A stretch of DNA of 64,000 bases from Anaerocolumna cellulosilytica (lineage in GTDB: Bacteria; Bacillota; Clostridia; Lachnospirales; Lachnospiraceae), in NCBI RefSeq assembly GCF_014218335.1, contig NZ_AP023367.1, positions 1,985,501-2,049,500 of the forward strand, in the 5' to 3' direction. The notes under the pieces were generated by a model. That model searched no databases, was not told the origin of the DNA, and saw only the letters and a list, made by a program, of their open reading frames with translations. Shown piece after piece: positions 26,652 through 36,727 of the stretch. Position 1 is the stretch's first letter, and each line of letters begins with the position of its first letter. The translations under genes and the position numbers were made by a program.

Positions 26652-26819
26652 ATGAGCGATTTATGTCAGTGTTCCGTAAGTGACCTTTGGCAAGGTTGCC
26701 GCCATAACTTCCCTATCGTGATAATGATACTCCCGTACAGCCATAGTCCGAGCGTGAAAAAACCGTCGCAGGCATGGGTACGGCTGCATGAGAACCATGC
26801 AGGGGTGGGATTCCCGTGA
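26652..26819 (+). CDS. Short ICE ORF of unknown function
   Basis: 55 codons, MSDLCQCSVSDLWQGCRH at the start, preceded by aaaaggagggataaataaa. It occupies the 440-base gap between orf8 and the recombinase module. Four Cys/His in the first 18 residues could bind a metal, but the C-terminus (PSQAWVRLHENHAGVGFP) is not obviously folded. I do not recognise it. Confidence 0.45.
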   Translation: MSDLCQCSVSDLWQGCRHNFPIVIMILPYSHSPSVKKPSQAWVRLHENHAGVGFP

Positions 26820-26876
26820 GCTTTGCCAGAGCTGTTCAAGGTGCTTATAAATTATCAATGAATGGGAGGGGTGATT

Positions 26877-27023
26877 ATGGATAGAAATTTAATTAGATAC
26901 AGTATGCAGATTGCCATGTTAAAACAATTACTCGCTCGAAACATGATTTCCGAAAAGGAATATGAAACCGTAAAGAAGCGTCTAATGAGAGATTATAAAG
27001 TAGTTTCTGATATAACAGCTTGA
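26877..27023 (+). CDS. SHOCT-like small protein upstream of the recombinase
   Basis: 48 codons. LRYS/QIAMLKQLLARNMISEKEYE, then VKKRLMRDYK, a short helix pair typical of SHOCT domains that precede serine recombinases in clostridial ICEs. Strong site gggaggggtgatt. It ends 64 bases before the recombinase start and probably shares its operon. A role in recombination directionality is possible but not shown. Confidence 0.65.
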   Translation: MDRNLIRYSMQIAMLKQLLARNMISEKEYETVKKRLMRDYKVVSDITA

Positions 27024-27086
27024 TTTTTGTGGTTTTTAGTACTAATATATATACTATAAAAGGAACACGAAAAGGAGGTGCGTTAT

Positions 27087-28883
27087 ATGCAGGAAGTTGA
27101 AGTAATAAAAGCAAAAAATGTTTCATCAAAGCAGACACGGGGAAAATTTCTTGAACGGCAGCGTGTGGCGGCATATTGCAGAGTTAGTACAGACAGTGAA
27201 GACCAGTTGAACAGCTATAAATCACAGAAAGCATACTATACGGATTTGATTAAGAAAAATAAGGAATGGATTTTTGTTAATATATATGCTGATGAAGCGA
27301 TTACTGGAACGCAGGTTACAAAGCGTGAAGAATTTCAGCGAATGATAAATGATTGTATGAATGGCGATATTGATATGGTCATTACAAAATCTATTTCCAG
27401 ATTCGCCAGAAATACGCTGGACACCTTAAAATATGTCCGTATGCTGAAAGAAAAGGATATTGCTGTTTATTTTGAAGATGAAAAAATCAATACCCTAACA
27501 ATGGACGGAGAACTGCTTTTAGTAGTACTTAGCTCCGTAGCACAGCAGGAAGTAGAAAATATCTCTGCAAATGTGAAAAAGGGATTGAAAATGAAGATGA
27601 AGCGTGGTGAGTTAGTAGGCTTTCAAGGTTGTTTGGGGTATGACTATAATAAAGAGGATAAGACCATTACAGTAAATGAAAAAGAAGCTGAAATTGTTCG
27701 CTACATATTCAATCGCTATATCGAAGGGGCTGGTGGTTCCGTAGTAGGACAGGAATTAGAGAATCTTGGATACGTAACGAAATACGGTAGTTCTACATGG
27801 GCACCCTCTACTATTCTTGGCATCATAAAAAACGAGAAATATAAAGGTGACTTACTGCTGGGGAAGACCTTTACGGTTGACCCAATTTCCAAACGACGAT
27901 TAGATAATATGGGAGAAGAAGACCAATTTTATATCCGTGAACATCATGAGCCAATTATCAGTGAGGAAGTCTTCGAAAAAGCACAGGAAATTTTGAATCG
28001 ACGAAATAAAAACAGAGGAAATATCGGCGATGGAAAACGAGAAAAATATAGTCGGAAATATGCTTTTAGTTGTATGCTGGAATGTGGATTTTGTGACAGC
28101 ACATTGTCTAGGCGTAACTGGCACAGCAGTTCCGAGTATAGCAAGGTTATCTGGCAATGTGTAGCCACCACGAAAAAGGGAAAGAAATTTTGTCCTGACA
28201 GCAAAGGAATTCCTGAACAAGCCATAGAGGAAGCCTTTCTTGAAAGTTATCGTCTGTTATGTGATGATAACAAAGACATATTAGATGAATTTTTACAAAG
28301 AATGGACGATACATTAAGCAGCAGCACTGTAAATAAGCAACTTTCTAAATTGGATAAAGAAATTGAATCCATTGAAAGAAAGAAAAGCAAACTGGTAGAT
28401 ATGCGGTTAGAAGATACTCTTGATAAGGCTTCCTATGAAGCAAAATATTTTTCTTTTACAGAGAAGCAAGAACAATTATTAAAAGATAGAGAGAAGTTGC
28501 AGGAAACGGCTGCGAATGAAAAAGATATAAAACGCCGTTTAAGGGATTTTAAAAAGACGCTGCAACAAAACGAAGTCTTATCTGAATTTGACCGCTATGT
28601 TTTTGAAAGTATCGTTGAAAAAGTTATCGTAGGGGGTTATGATGAAGATGGTAATAAAGACCCAGCGCAACTTACGTTTGTATATAAAACAGGATTAAAA
28701 AATAACGTAGATGGTAGCCGATTTAAGCCGCAAAGAAAAAATGCAAGGGGCAAACATAGAACTGCTGAATTGTGTTCCGATGATAAGAACGAGGTTCAAT
28801 CTTTGTCTTCCCATAGTAGTTCCGACACATGTGGAGACGGTAGTTCTGTTGTCCAACGAAAAGAAAAAGGCATATCATGTTGA
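27087..28883 (+). CDS. Large serine recombinase (integrase) of the ICE, 3' end switched by integration
   Basis: 598 residues from the ATG at 27087 (aaaggaggtgcgttat upstream; an in-frame GTG at 27078 lies within that site). Resolvase domain with catalytic Ser in AAYCRVSTDSEDQ (about residue 32) and the arginine cluster in ITKSISRFARNTLDT; recombinase domain (about 190-300); zinc ribbon CMLECGFC ... C-x-C (about 325-370); coiled coil (about 415-500). Codons up to 584 are ICE sequence; the last 14 (GSSVVQRKEKGISC) are read out of frame from host rlmD. Joined across the core as in the excised circle, the frame continues 55 codons at 3885-4049 and stops at 4050-4052, giving about 639 residues. 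Confidence 0.92.
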   Translation: MQEVEVIKAKNVSSKQTRGKFLERQRVAAYCRVSTDSEDQLNSYKSQKAYYTDLIKKNKEWIFVNIYADEAITGTQVTKREEFQRMINDCMNGDIDMVITKSISRFARNTLDTLKYVRMLKEKDIAVYFEDEKINTLTMDGELLLVVLSSVAQQEVENISANVKKGLKMKMKRGELVGFQGCLGYDYNKEDKTITVNEKEAEIVRYIFNRYIEGAGGSVVGQELENLGYVTKYGSSTWAPSTILGIIKNEKYKGDLLLGKTFTVDPISKRRLDNMGEEDQFYIREHHEPIISEEVFEKAQEILNRRNKNRGNIGDGKREKYSRKYAFSCMLECGFCDSTLSRRNWHSSSEYSKVIWQCVATTKKGKKFCPDSKGIPEQAIEEAFLESYRLLCDDNKDILDEFLQRMDDTLSSSTVNKQLSKLDKEIESIERKKSKLVDMRLEDTLDKASYEAKYFSFTEKQEQLLKDREKLQETAANEKDIKRRLRDFKKTLQQNEVLSEFDRYVFESIVEKVIVGGYDEDGNKDPAQLTFVYKTGLKNNVDGSRFKPQRKNARGKHRTAELCSDDKNEVQSLSSHSSSDTCGDGSSVVQRKEKGISC

Positions 28884-28902
28884 AAATGAAATGAAAATTT
28901 AA
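28828..28902 (+). pseudogene. rlmD: Displaced native 3' end of rlmD
   Basis: Frame encodes HVETVVLLSNEKKK then AYHVENEMKI and a stop at 28900-28902. HVETVVLLS is the conserved C-terminal motif of RlmD/RumA. It is out of frame with the recombinase and has no start of its own; it would be rejoined to 3884 on precise excision. Confidence 0.85.
28831..28838 (+). other. attR core of the ICE
   Basis: gtggagac, identical to 3877-3884, preceded by cat (His of HVET) and followed by the displaced native rlmD 3' end. Confidence 0.75.
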
Positions 28903-29106
28903 ATGTAAAGGTATTACCATTTTATGGCAATCCCTTTCTGTTTTTACGTATTTATGATAATATGTATGTGCAGACTAGTCTGCTTCATTTAATTAATATT
29001 TATCGAAAGGTGGGTTGTTAAATATGAAAAGTATTAAGTTCTCATTATTATTGACAAGCAGGAGGGAAACATTAAGGTGACCTTCTGATTTTAGGAGGAG
29101 ATTAAT

Positions 29107-29703
29107 TTGAATGATATTACTATAAGACTAGAAGAAGAAAAAGATTACAGAGAAGTGGAATTACTTACAAGAGAAGCATTTTGGAGAGAAGACCGAATTC
29201 CCAAAATAGGAGTTGGTTGTGATGAACATTATCTAGCACATACATTACGCACATCAAAGGAATTTATACCAGAACTTGATTTTGTGGCAGAAATTAATGG
29301 ACGCTTAGTGGGAAATGTAATGTATAGTATGGCTTTTGTTGAATTACCAGATGGAACTCACCATAATGTGCTCAATTTTGGACCATTGAGTGTTTTACCA
29401 GAGTTGAAGAAACAAGGAATAGGTAGTGCTTTAATGAGACATTCGCTCAAGATAGCTACAAAATTAGGATACGGTTCTGTAATATTCTTTGGTCATGCGA
29501 CTTATTATCCGAGGTTTGGATTTAAAGAGGCAAAAGAATTTGGAATTACAACAAGTTGGGGAGAAAATTACCCATCCTTTATGGCAATGGAATTGATATA
29601 TGGTGATTTAGAAGGAATTACTGGAAAGTATTATGAATCCCCTTTATATGAGGTTAATGCCATAAAAGCAACTGAATATGATAAGCTATTCCCAAAGAAG
29701 TAA
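29107..29703 (+). CDS. GNAT-family N-acetyltransferase (YhbS-like)
   Basis: 198 residues starting at a TTG with the strong site ttaggaggagattaat. GNAT fold: ITIRLEEEKDYREVELLTREAF, then the acetyl-CoA loop GPLSVLPELKKQGIGSALM (about residue 98-116) and YYPRFGFKEAKEFGI. Substrate unknown; YhbS-type enzymes acetylate small molecules or peptides. It is the first chromosomal gene right of the ICE and is followed by a terminator. Confidence 0.85.
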   Translation: MNDITIRLEEEKDYREVELLTREAFWREDRIPKIGVGCDEHYLAHTLRTSKEFIPELDFVAEINGRLVGNVMYSMAFVELPDGTHHNVLNFGPLSVLPELKKQGIGSALMRHSLKIATKLGYGSVIFFGHATYYPRFGFKEAKEFGITTSWGENYPSFMAMELIYGDLEGITGKYYESPLYEVNAIKATEYDKLFPKK

Positions 29704-29727
29704 TGATTTTCAATATATAATCTTAAA

Positions 29728-29757
29728 GACACGTCCATTTTTGGGCGTGTTTTTTGT
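29728..29757 (+). terminator. Terminator after the acetyltransferase gene; group II intron target
   Basis: Arms gacacgtcc (from 29728) and gggcgtgtt (from 29743) followed by T residues. The intron starts immediately behind it. Confidence 0.85.
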
Positions 29758-29759
29758 AG

Positions 29760-31648
29760 GTGTGCCAAGCATGGCACTAATCTAGTCAGTGAAAGTCTGA
29801 CCACGGGTATTTACCGCCAAGTGTAGCGGAGCGCAAGTTGGTGTCAGTAATGGCATAGATGAAGGAAGCGCATAGCAAAGTTCCCCCGCCTACGAACAGA
29901 AACTTGATAAGGCGATGAGGTGGGTAAGGTTGCCTAACAAACCGAAGCCCAAAAGGTAAACGTATAACCAAAATTGTAAATCAAGAGGTTGTGGAATGAA
30001 AGATTAGTGTCTTACCTTGGGAGACCCTACCCACACATCGAAAGATGTGGTCGAAAAAGGTTTAGGGAGGGAGTCAGATGATGTCATAGTAGGCGTAACA
30101 GCTGAAGGACTGAAACGATTTATAGTACACATCGTTATTAAGAGAATGGTGCATAAACCAGAAATCAGATGGATGGGAAAAGTAGGAACGTAACCGAGGA
30201 ATACTGTCTATATCGAGAGGGGTGTTAAGCATAAATTTTGTAATAATCAGAGGAGTAACAACGAATGGAATTAATAGATGTGATCATATCAAAAGAAAAT
30301 CTAAACAGAGCCTATAAGAAAGTAGTGGCAAACAAAGGGGCAGGAGGAGTGGATGGAATGATAGTCGAGGAACTTGGTGCATACATCAAGGAAAACAAAG
30401 ATGAAATTGTCCGGTCAATCAGAAACCGAACCTATATGCCAAAGCCAGTACGCAGAGTTTATATTCCGAAAGATAATGGAAAAATGAGACCGCTAGGAAT
30501 TCCAACAGTCTTAGATAGAGTAATACAACAAGCGATTGCTCAGCCCATTATAGATATCTATGAAGAACTATTCAGTGAGTTTAGTTATGGCTTTAGACCA
30601 GGAAGAAGTTGTCATGATGCCATAAAACAAGCACTGGAGTATCTGAATGAGGGATATGAATGGGTGATAGACATTGATATAGAGCAGTTCTTTGATAAAG
30701 TAAATCATGACAAATTAATTCAAACTCTTAGAGAACAAGTAAATGACAGTACTACATTGAACCTGATTCGGAAATACCTGAAAGCGGGAGCAATGGAAAA
30801 AGGACTAGAGAAAGCTACAACAAGCGGTGTGCCACAGGGAGGTCCCCTTTCAGTTGTACTATCTAATGTATATCTTTATAAATTAGATAAGGAACTGGAG
30901 CAAAGAGGGCTTCGATTTACAAGGTATGCTGACGATACAATGGTGTTCACCAAAAGTGAGATGGCAGCCAATAGAGTGATGAAATCCATCACAGATTGGA
31001 TAGAAAGAAAACTTTTTCTAAAAGTAAATGCAACCAAAACAAAAGTAGTCAGACCAACAAGAAGTAAATATCTTGGATTCACTTTTCTGAATCACGGTGG
31101 TGAATGGAAAGTAAAACCTACCACAGAAAAGAAAAAAAGCTAAAGCAGAAATTGAGTGAATACCTCAAAAGAAACAAAGCTATGGCACGTCCACTTGCAG
31201 TAACCATTAAGCGAGTGAATGAAGTAGTCAGGGGATAGATTAATTACTTTAGAATTGGAATGATGAAAACGTTCATGCAAGAGTTTGGAGCATGGCTTAG
31301 GCACAAGATAAGAGTGATTGTTATAAAGCAATGGAAAACACCTAAGACAATATATAGAAATCTATGCTATCTCAATGAGAAGAATAAGAATGGATACGAC
31401 CATGAATCAATTTACAAAGTAGCAAATTCAAGGCTGGGTTGGTACAGACAAAGCGGAATGAATGTTGTGAACTTTATCATAAGTCCAGATTTGCTTGAAA
31501 ATAAAATAAAGGACGGAGCTGGTTTGCTCAATCCTTTAAATTACTATCTAAGATAAGTTGGAATATAAGTTGTAGAGCCGTATACGAGACCCGTACGTAC
31601 GGTTCAATGAGAGGGAGATAATTCTTAGCAATTATTTCTCTACTCTAT
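29760..31648 (+). mobile_element. Group II intron (class C-like) with decayed reverse transcriptase
   Basis: The 5' end gtgtgcc at 29760 matches the GUGYG consensus. About 500 bases of structured non-coding RNA follow before the ORF. Domain V is recognisable at 31575-31605 (gagccgtatacg ... cgtacggttc), and domain VI is a hairpin gagataatt / aattatttctc at 31615-31640, ending near ctctat (31648). Insertion directly after a Rho-independent terminator is the habit of class C introns. No second copy in the window. Confidence 0.85.
30265..31556 (+). pseudogene. ltrA: Group II intron reverse transcriptase/maturase, frameshifted
   Basis: The first 292 codons carry RT motifs: KGAGGVDGM, LGIPTVLDRVIQQA, YGFRPGRSCHDA, DIDIEQFFDKVNHD, GVPQGGPLS and the catalytic YADD (about residue 222). 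The frame ends at 31143 in an A-rich run. A shift to the next frame continues LKQKLSEYLKRNK, hits an in-frame TAG at 31236-31238 (RG*INYF, normally Trp) and resumes as the maturase X domain MMKTFMQEFGAWL to 31556. No endonuclease domain, as expected for class C. One frameshift plus one nonsense change make it non-functional; mobilisation would need a helper in trans. Confidence 0.9.
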
Positions 31649-31689
31649 TTGTGCATATTATAATAAGGAAAAGTTGGTACCATAGCAGA

Positions 31690-31839
31690 AACAGGGGATC
31701 GGATGCCGCCTATTCATTGGGGGAGAGTTGGTGATTCTTAAAACCTAGTGTTTATGATTATTATGCCGTATCCAAAATAGCAGCAGAACGTCTCCTCATT
31801 GAATCGGGTTTAAAATATGGGACCATGCAGTATTTTTAA
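31690..31839 (+). pseudogene. Fragment of an NAD-dependent epimerase/dehydratase
   Basis: The stretch 31649-32240 has no intact gene. At 31741-31839 the frame reads KPSVYDYYAVSKIAAERLL, which contains the YxxxK catalytic pair of extended short-chain dehydrogenases; upstream bases in a shifted frame give RVGDS. Stops on both sides and no start show a decayed remnant. The following 31840-31989 is open in another frame (YLENLGLTATVVRGICKLPG) and may belong to the same dead gene or to something unrelated. Confidence 0.5.
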
Positions 31840-32240
31840 GATGCTTATTTGGAAAATCTCGGATTAACTGCGACAGTTGTAAGGGGTATTTGTAAACTGC
31901 CAGGAGGGCAGAAACTCATGGGAAGTATCAAGAGACGAGAATGTGAAATATTGGATCTGTTGACAAATAGACTCGGATATATATTATGAAAAAAATACCA
32001 GGTAAATAATCTTTAGGCAATGTAGAATATTGTTGAAAAATCAGTTATAATATTTGTATCATTTTAGATTTATGAGACGAGCTTTTTTAAGGGAGATCAG
32101 TTGTGTACATATAAAAAGTAAATATAGGAGGTTGATGTGATTAAGAAGAAAGTATAATTGAACAAGGAATATAAAATAAGATTTACAAACAATAACGAAT
32201 AATGTCTATGGGAAATCAACGAATGAAAGGAATTAATTCT

Positions 32241-34307
32241 ATGGGAAAAAGATTTACTGGAATAAAAGGAAAGATATTAATTTCTACTATGATTGTACTT
32301 TTGATAACTATGTTTTCTTTGAGCAGTATCATGATTTATATTTTTAATACAAAATCCTATAGTGATTATTATAGCAATTCCACCGAGCAAATGAAGATTG
32401 TATCTCAAGCCATTCATATTTTTTATCAACAGATAGATAGGAATATTGATATGCTGGCTACGAATCCATTAATTATGAAAGCGGACAGTAGTATCACTAC
32501 ATACAGGGATACTACCGAAGAAACACCAATGCACCCTTCCGCCAATAAAGGGATAGAACAGGAAATTTATAAAGTTTTTGAGCAATATGCGGTTAGTCAC
32601 GAAGGTACCAGTTACGTGTACTTAGGAACTAAGGATGGCGGATATATACAATGGCCAGAAGAGACTACTATGGCAGGATTTGATCCGACCAAAAGGCCTT
32701 GGTATAATCAAGCAATGAGTGAAAATGGAGGTATAATCAGGACAGAACCATATGAGTACAAATCACAGTTACTGACAAGTAATGCACGTACGATTACTGA
32801 TAAGAACGGTAATGTCTTAGGGGCAATTGGAATCGATGTTCAGCAATCCGAAATCAGTAATATGCTAAAAGGCATGAAAACCGGTGAAACAGGTTATACA
32901 ATGATTGTACATAGTAATGGTCTAATCATGGCAGATGGTAATAATGAGAACAATAATTTTAAAAATATAAACGAGATAAATATAGAGGGATTAGATAGAC
33001 TTCTGGGTAATGAATTAGTGCCTTTTATAATTACTGCTAATAAGGTTAAGTATATAGTGAATCCGTATAAGGTTAATGGGACTGATTGGATTTTGGCTTC
33101 GTTTATGTCTAAAGCGGAATTAGAGTCGGGAGCTAGAGAAATTGCAAGCAGTGTTGCAGTATCTTCTATAGCTATAGTAATAATAGCTTTTGTTATTTTA
33201 GGCTATGTTGCAGGAAGTATAACGAAACCGATACTAGCAGTTACTAAGAAAGTGCAAGATTTTGCAGATTTGGATTTTTCAACGGATAGTAAAACGGATG
33301 TGGGAAAATATATAAATGGAAAAGACGAAATAGGTAATATGGTAAGAGCACTAAAGGTTATGAGAGATAATGTGGCTAATTTTATATTTAGCACATCCGA
33401 AGCCGCAGAGCAGGTAGCAGCTTCATCCGAAGAGTTGACGGCTACATCCTTTCAAGCGGCAACTGCGTCAGAAGAAATAGCTACAACAATTGAGGAAATC
33501 GCAAAGGGAGCTGGTGACCAAGCAAAAGACACGGAAATGACTGCTGTCAATGTAGAAGAAATGGGAAAATTATTGGAACAGGATTTTCAGTATCTTGAGG
33601 AATTGAATGCTGCTACAGTTCAGATTGAAAAGCAGAAAGAAGAAGGTTTCTCTATTATTAACAATCTGATTAATAAAACAAAGAAAAATAATGATGCTGC
33701 AAATGATGTCTATCAGATTGTTTTGAGCAACAATGAGAGTGCAGAAAAAATTGATAACGCAAGTTCCATGATTCAAGGTATAGCCGATCAGACGAATCTT
33801 TTATCTTTAAATGCCGCTATAGAAGCCGCAAGAGCCGGTGAAGTTGGTAAAGGCTTTGCAGTCGTTGCAGAAGAAATTCGTAAGTTAGCTGACCAATCAA
33901 ATGAATTTACAAAAGACATAAAAACAGTAATCAATGAATTAAAAGAAAAATCCCAAAATGCGGTTGATTTGATGCAACAGTCTAAGCAGATTGGAACGGA
34001 ACAAACGATGAGCGTAGAAGCAACTGAAGAAAAATTTAAAGGTATCGCGGAGGCAATAGACATAATAAAAAGTAAAATAGATAAACTTAATGATTCTTCA
34101 AAGATGATGATAAGTAATAAAACCAAAGTTATAGAACTAACTCAGAATTTAGCTGCAATTTCTGAGGAGAATGCAGCAGGTACGCAGGAAGCTTCTGCTG
34201 CGATGGAAGAACAGGCTGCCACAATTGATGAGATTGCAAATTCTGGAGAAAGTTTGGCTACAATTGCAGAGGAATTAAGAGAGTTAATTGAGAAATTTAA
34301 GATATAA
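32241..34307 (+). CDS. Methyl-accepting chemotaxis protein with dCache sensor
   Basis: 688 residues from the ATG at 32241, which has gaaaggaatt upstream; an ATG at 32202 in frame lacks a site. One membrane helix (about 10-32), a periplasmic-type double Cache domain (about 35-275, with [15 protein letters not shown] and [12 protein letters not shown]), a second helix (about 290-312), HAMP (about 315-370), and the cytoplasmic signalling coiled coil with the hairpin tip [37 protein letters not shown] (split at residues about 520-555). Cache domains of this type commonly bind amino acids or organic acids. Orphan receptor with no che genes nearby. Confidence 0.92.
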   Translation: MGKRFTGIKGKILISTMIVLLITMFSLSSIMIYIFNTKSYSDYYSNSTEQMKIVSQAIHIFYQQIDRNIDMLATNPLIMKADSSITTYRDTTEETPMHPSANKGIEQEIYKVFEQYAVSHEGTSYVYLGTKDGGYIQWPEETTMAGFDPTKRPWYNQAMSENGGIIRTEPYEYKSQLLTSNARTITDKNGNVLGAIGIDVQQSEISNMLKGMKTGETGYTMIVHSNGLIMADGNNENNNFKNINEINIEGLDRLLGNELVPFIITANKVKYIVNPYKVNGTDWILASFMSKAELESGAREIASSVAVSSIAIVIIAFVILGYVAGSITKPILAVTKKVQDFADLDFSTDSKTDVGKYINGKDEIGNMVRALKVMRDNVANFIFSTSEAAEQVAASSEELTATSFQAATASEEIATTIEEIAKGAGDQAKDTEMTAVNVEEMGKLLEQDFQYLEELNAATVQIEKQKEEGFSIINNLINKTKKNNDAANDVYQIVLSNNESAEKIDNASSMIQGIADQTNLLSLNAAIEAARAGEVGKGFAVVAEEIRKLADQSNEFTKDIKTVINELKEKSQNAVDLMQQSKQIGTEQTMSVEATEEKFKGIAEAIDIIKSKIDKLNDSSKMMISNKTKVIELTQNLAAISEENAAGTQEASAAMEEQAATIDEIANSGESLATIAEELRELIEKFKI

Positions 34308-34436
34308 AAAGAGTGGAAAGTACGACCAAAGTTTTTTCCAAAGAGTAATTTTTAATTACTAACTTTTGCAAATAGTTTGTCAGTTTCAATCGTATGCGTC
34401 AGTTTAGATGAAAACATATAATCTCATAATGAAAAA

Positions 34437-34476
34437 CAAAGGAATCAGGAAGGTAAATCTTGATTCCTTTGTTTTT
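34437..34476 (+). terminator. Terminator after the chemotaxis receptor
   Basis: Arms caaaggaatca (34437-34447) and tgattcctttg (34461-34471), perfect, followed by ttttt. The rest of 34308-34819 shows no ORF or repeat that I can support. Confidence 0.9.
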
Positions 34477-34819
34477 GCAATTGAAAAAAATCCTAAGTAT
34501 AAAAGTTATGAAAAATGATAGGTTACTTCTTAAGTAACAAAAATAAAAATAAGACAGCAGGGAAAACCTTTGAAAAACAACCGGTTTAGTACCTGATTTC
34601 TTAAAACGGATGTAGCATGTTCAAATAACTTTTTCGGAATAGCTTGTTTAAAAGCGCACGCATTTTATGACTACATTTGCTGTAGAAAATTTAAATAAAT
34701 TATTGAAAGTTCTAGACTACTGGAATATAATGGATGATAAGGACGAATTGATAAGGTCATTATCCTTACAACGTAAAGGTTTGTGATGCGGAGATTATAA
34801 TATTATGAGGAGGATATAA

Positions 34820-35314
34820 ATGAGTAGATATGAAGAAGGCTTAAAATTAATTGAAGAAAGATGTGGCAATGGTAAAGATAATGTGATCTCACTCTCAACA
34901 ATTGCAATGGAACAAAATGCTGATGGTAACCCCCGTCCTTATATCCGCGATGTGGATGCTTATTATGAAGATGGTGTGTTTTATGTTACTACTTGGGCAA
35001 AATCAACGAAAATGCAGCAGATAGCTAAAAACCATGAAGTTGCATTTGCAGTTTGCTTTGAGTGGTTTTCCGGAAACGGAATTGGTGAAAATCTTGGTTG
35101 GGTTTTAGACCCGAAAAATGCAGAGTTAAGGTCTAAACTTCGTGAAGCATTTTCTAATTGGTACGATGACGCTAATAATGAAAAGGATGAAAACTGCATT
35201 ATTCTGGCAATCCGTATTACAAGAGCCACAGTGATTAAAGATCACGGTGCTGTTTGTTACAATATGGACTTTGTGAATAAAGTGGAGATTGAAGAAGGGG
35301 AGATTAAATCCTAA
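34820..35314 (+). CDS. Pyridoxamine 5'-phosphate oxidase-like flavin-binding protein
   Basis: 164 residues, split-barrel FMN-binding family: DGNPRPYIRDVDAYYEDGVFYVTTWAKSTKMQQIAKNHEVAFAV gives the strand pattern and the T-x-x-x-S/T-K-M-x-Q phosphate-binding segment (about 45-85). Members reduce or oxidise small molecules or only bind flavin. Site aggaggatataa. It lies about 120 bases before the first cluster gene but with a separate site; membership of the peptide cluster is uncertain. Confidence 0.78.
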   Translation: MSRYEEGLKLIEERCGNGKDNVISLSTIAMEQNADGNPRPYIRDVDAYYEDGVFYVTTWAKSTKMQQIAKNHEVAFAVCFEWFSGNGIGENLGWVLDPKNAELRSKLREAFSNWYDDANNEKDENCIILAIRITRATVIKDHGAVCYNMDFVNKVEIEEGEIKS

Positions 35315-35437
35315 AGGGTCATTAAATAAGAATTATAGTAGGTTTTATATAAATTTAATTAATGTAAAATTTTTATGTAAAGAGCTAGATAAAAGATATC
35401 CGATTTACTCAATCATTTATTATTGGAGGAATGATTT

Positions 35438-36475
35438 ATGTGTGAGCATTATATAAATTTGTATAACCCAAAACTTGGCGAAAAGGTCTTACCTGTATGT
35501 TTTCCGCCACCTATAAAAGCTTATTTACCAATATCAATACTATCTAATATTGCAACTGCAAATTCAAAAAATTATAACTGGATTATGTACAATTTTATTC
35601 AAATTTATAAATATATTGACAATGATAAAGTTGAAACATTTCCTATTCAACCATTTATGTATTTTGACCAGGCGAGTATATCATGTACTTGTATTGACCA
35701 AACAGTTATGGACATTAATCCAATTAATCTTATTGATAATATAATTAATTGGATTAATAAAATGAATTATGTAGTAGTCTATGTAAATGAGGGTATTCTA
35801 CCTAATACACGTCTTTATCAAAGAAAAGATTTTTTACATTCTCAATTTATATTTGGATACGATAAATCAAATAGTATTTTTAAGGTATTAAATTTTTCAA
35901 AAGAGAATAATGATATGTCCATACTAGACGTATCGTTTAAAGACCTATCCTATGCATTTTCTCATAGTTCAACATCAGAATTATATAAAAACGAGAAGGT
36001 TTCTCAAAGCTTAAAAGGAAAAGAATTTTGTATTCAATTATTAAAGTATAAACTTGAGGATAAAAGTTACACAGAATATGAGTTGAATTTAGATATTATA
36101 AAGAATAGTATAAGACAATACATCCATGGTGAAAATACTTCTTATGATACGAATTATTTTACAGGTTTTATACAAGGAAGTTGGGGAATAAATGTTTACG
36201 AAGATATTACTGGAATGTTAAAGCGCGAAATAATTGATCCTAGAATTTTTTGTTTATTATATGAGCATAAATTTTTTATGAAAGAGAGATTATTATTATT
36301 TGATAAATTACTTGGATTAGAATTTGATAATGTTATAGATAAAGCTAGTATATTAAAGGGATTAAGTTTTAAATATATGTTCAATAAAAATATAAAAGCG
36401 ATTGATAAAATGATACAAATATTACATGAATTAAAAGAAGAGGAAATTGAGTGCTTGGCTAAATTATATACATAA
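35438..36475 (+). CDS. BtrH-like protein 1 (papain/C39-like fold, divergent)
   Basis: 345 residues. Around residue 110-160 it has VVVYVNEGILPNTRLYQRK, then FLHSQFIFGYDKSNSIFKVLNFS, the H-x-x-L/F-I-x-G-Y-D signature shared with the proteins at 38086, 48370 and 60990. This fits the BtrH N-terminal family (in butirosin synthesis BtrH transfers an acyl group from a carrier protein to an amine). The Cys expected near the N-terminus is not in the usual setting, so catalysis is doubtful. The C-terminal 150 residues are mostly helical. Site ttggaggaatgattt. A terminator follows, so it is monocistronic at the left edge of the cluster. Family assignment is by pattern, not by search. Confidence 0.5.
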   Translation: MCEHYINLYNPKLGEKVLPVCFPPPIKAYLPISILSNIATANSKNYNWIMYNFIQIYKYIDNDKVETFPIQPFMYFDQASISCTCIDQTVMDINPINLIDNIINWINKMNYVVVYVNEGILPNTRLYQRKDFLHSQFIFGYDKSNSIFKVLNFSKENNDMSILDVSFKDLSYAFSHSSTSELYKNEKVSQSLKGKEFCIQLLKYKLEDKSYTEYELNLDIIKNSIRQYIHGENTSYDTNYFTGFIQGSWGINVYEDITGMLKREIIDPRIFCLLYEHKFFMKERLLLFDKLLGLEFDNVIDKASILKGLSFKYMFNKNIKAIDKMIQILHELKEEEIECLAKLYT

Positions 36476-36531
36476 AATTTTGCTGCTGTTAAGCAAAATA
36501 GAAACCTAAAAATATTTAATTTAAAGATTTA

Positions 36532-36590
36532 AATAACAGACTATCATAAACTTTCGAAAAGTAAGTGGTTTATAATGGTCTGTTATTTTT
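36532..36590 (+). terminator. Terminator after BtrH-like gene 1
   Basis: Arms aataacagactatcataaac (36532-36551) and gtttataatggtctgttatt (36568-36587) with G-U pairs, followed by T residues. Confidence 0.88.
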
Positions 36591-36727
36591 ACTTTATAAT
36601 AATGTTAGATTATAAAATAAATGCCAAAAGACGATTAGCAGAAGGTATAGTTTATTTGGAATAATAGCACCTTTTGCCAGTATTAAGTTAATGTAATAAT
36701 TAAGTAAATTAGTACAAAAGTACATAC

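Larger units (their letters stand above)
3877..28838 (+). mobile_element. Tn916-family ICE with serine recombinase, integrated in rlmD
   Basis: An element of about 25 kb bounded by gtggagac at 3877-3884 and 28831-28838. It has the Tn916 gene order orf23-22-21-oriT-20-19-18-17-16-15-14-13, then a cro/cI-like regulator, a cargo block, orf7, orf8, small ORFs and a large serine recombinase where Tn916 has xis/int. The left arm adds Gabija; the tet(M) position holds a VanRS-VanZ-ABC block. Base composition in the transfer genes (GC richer, less A-ending codon use) differs from the AT-rich Gabija genes and from the host cluster downstream, consistent with mosaic assembly. Integration in the 3' end of rumA/rlmD is a known habit of several streptococcal and clostridial ICEs. 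Confidence 0.88.

Noticed and set aside
29024-29080. 18-codon ORF MKSIKFSLLLTSRRETLR before the acetyltransferase gene
   Set aside because: Has a weak site and no context; probably chance in the leader.
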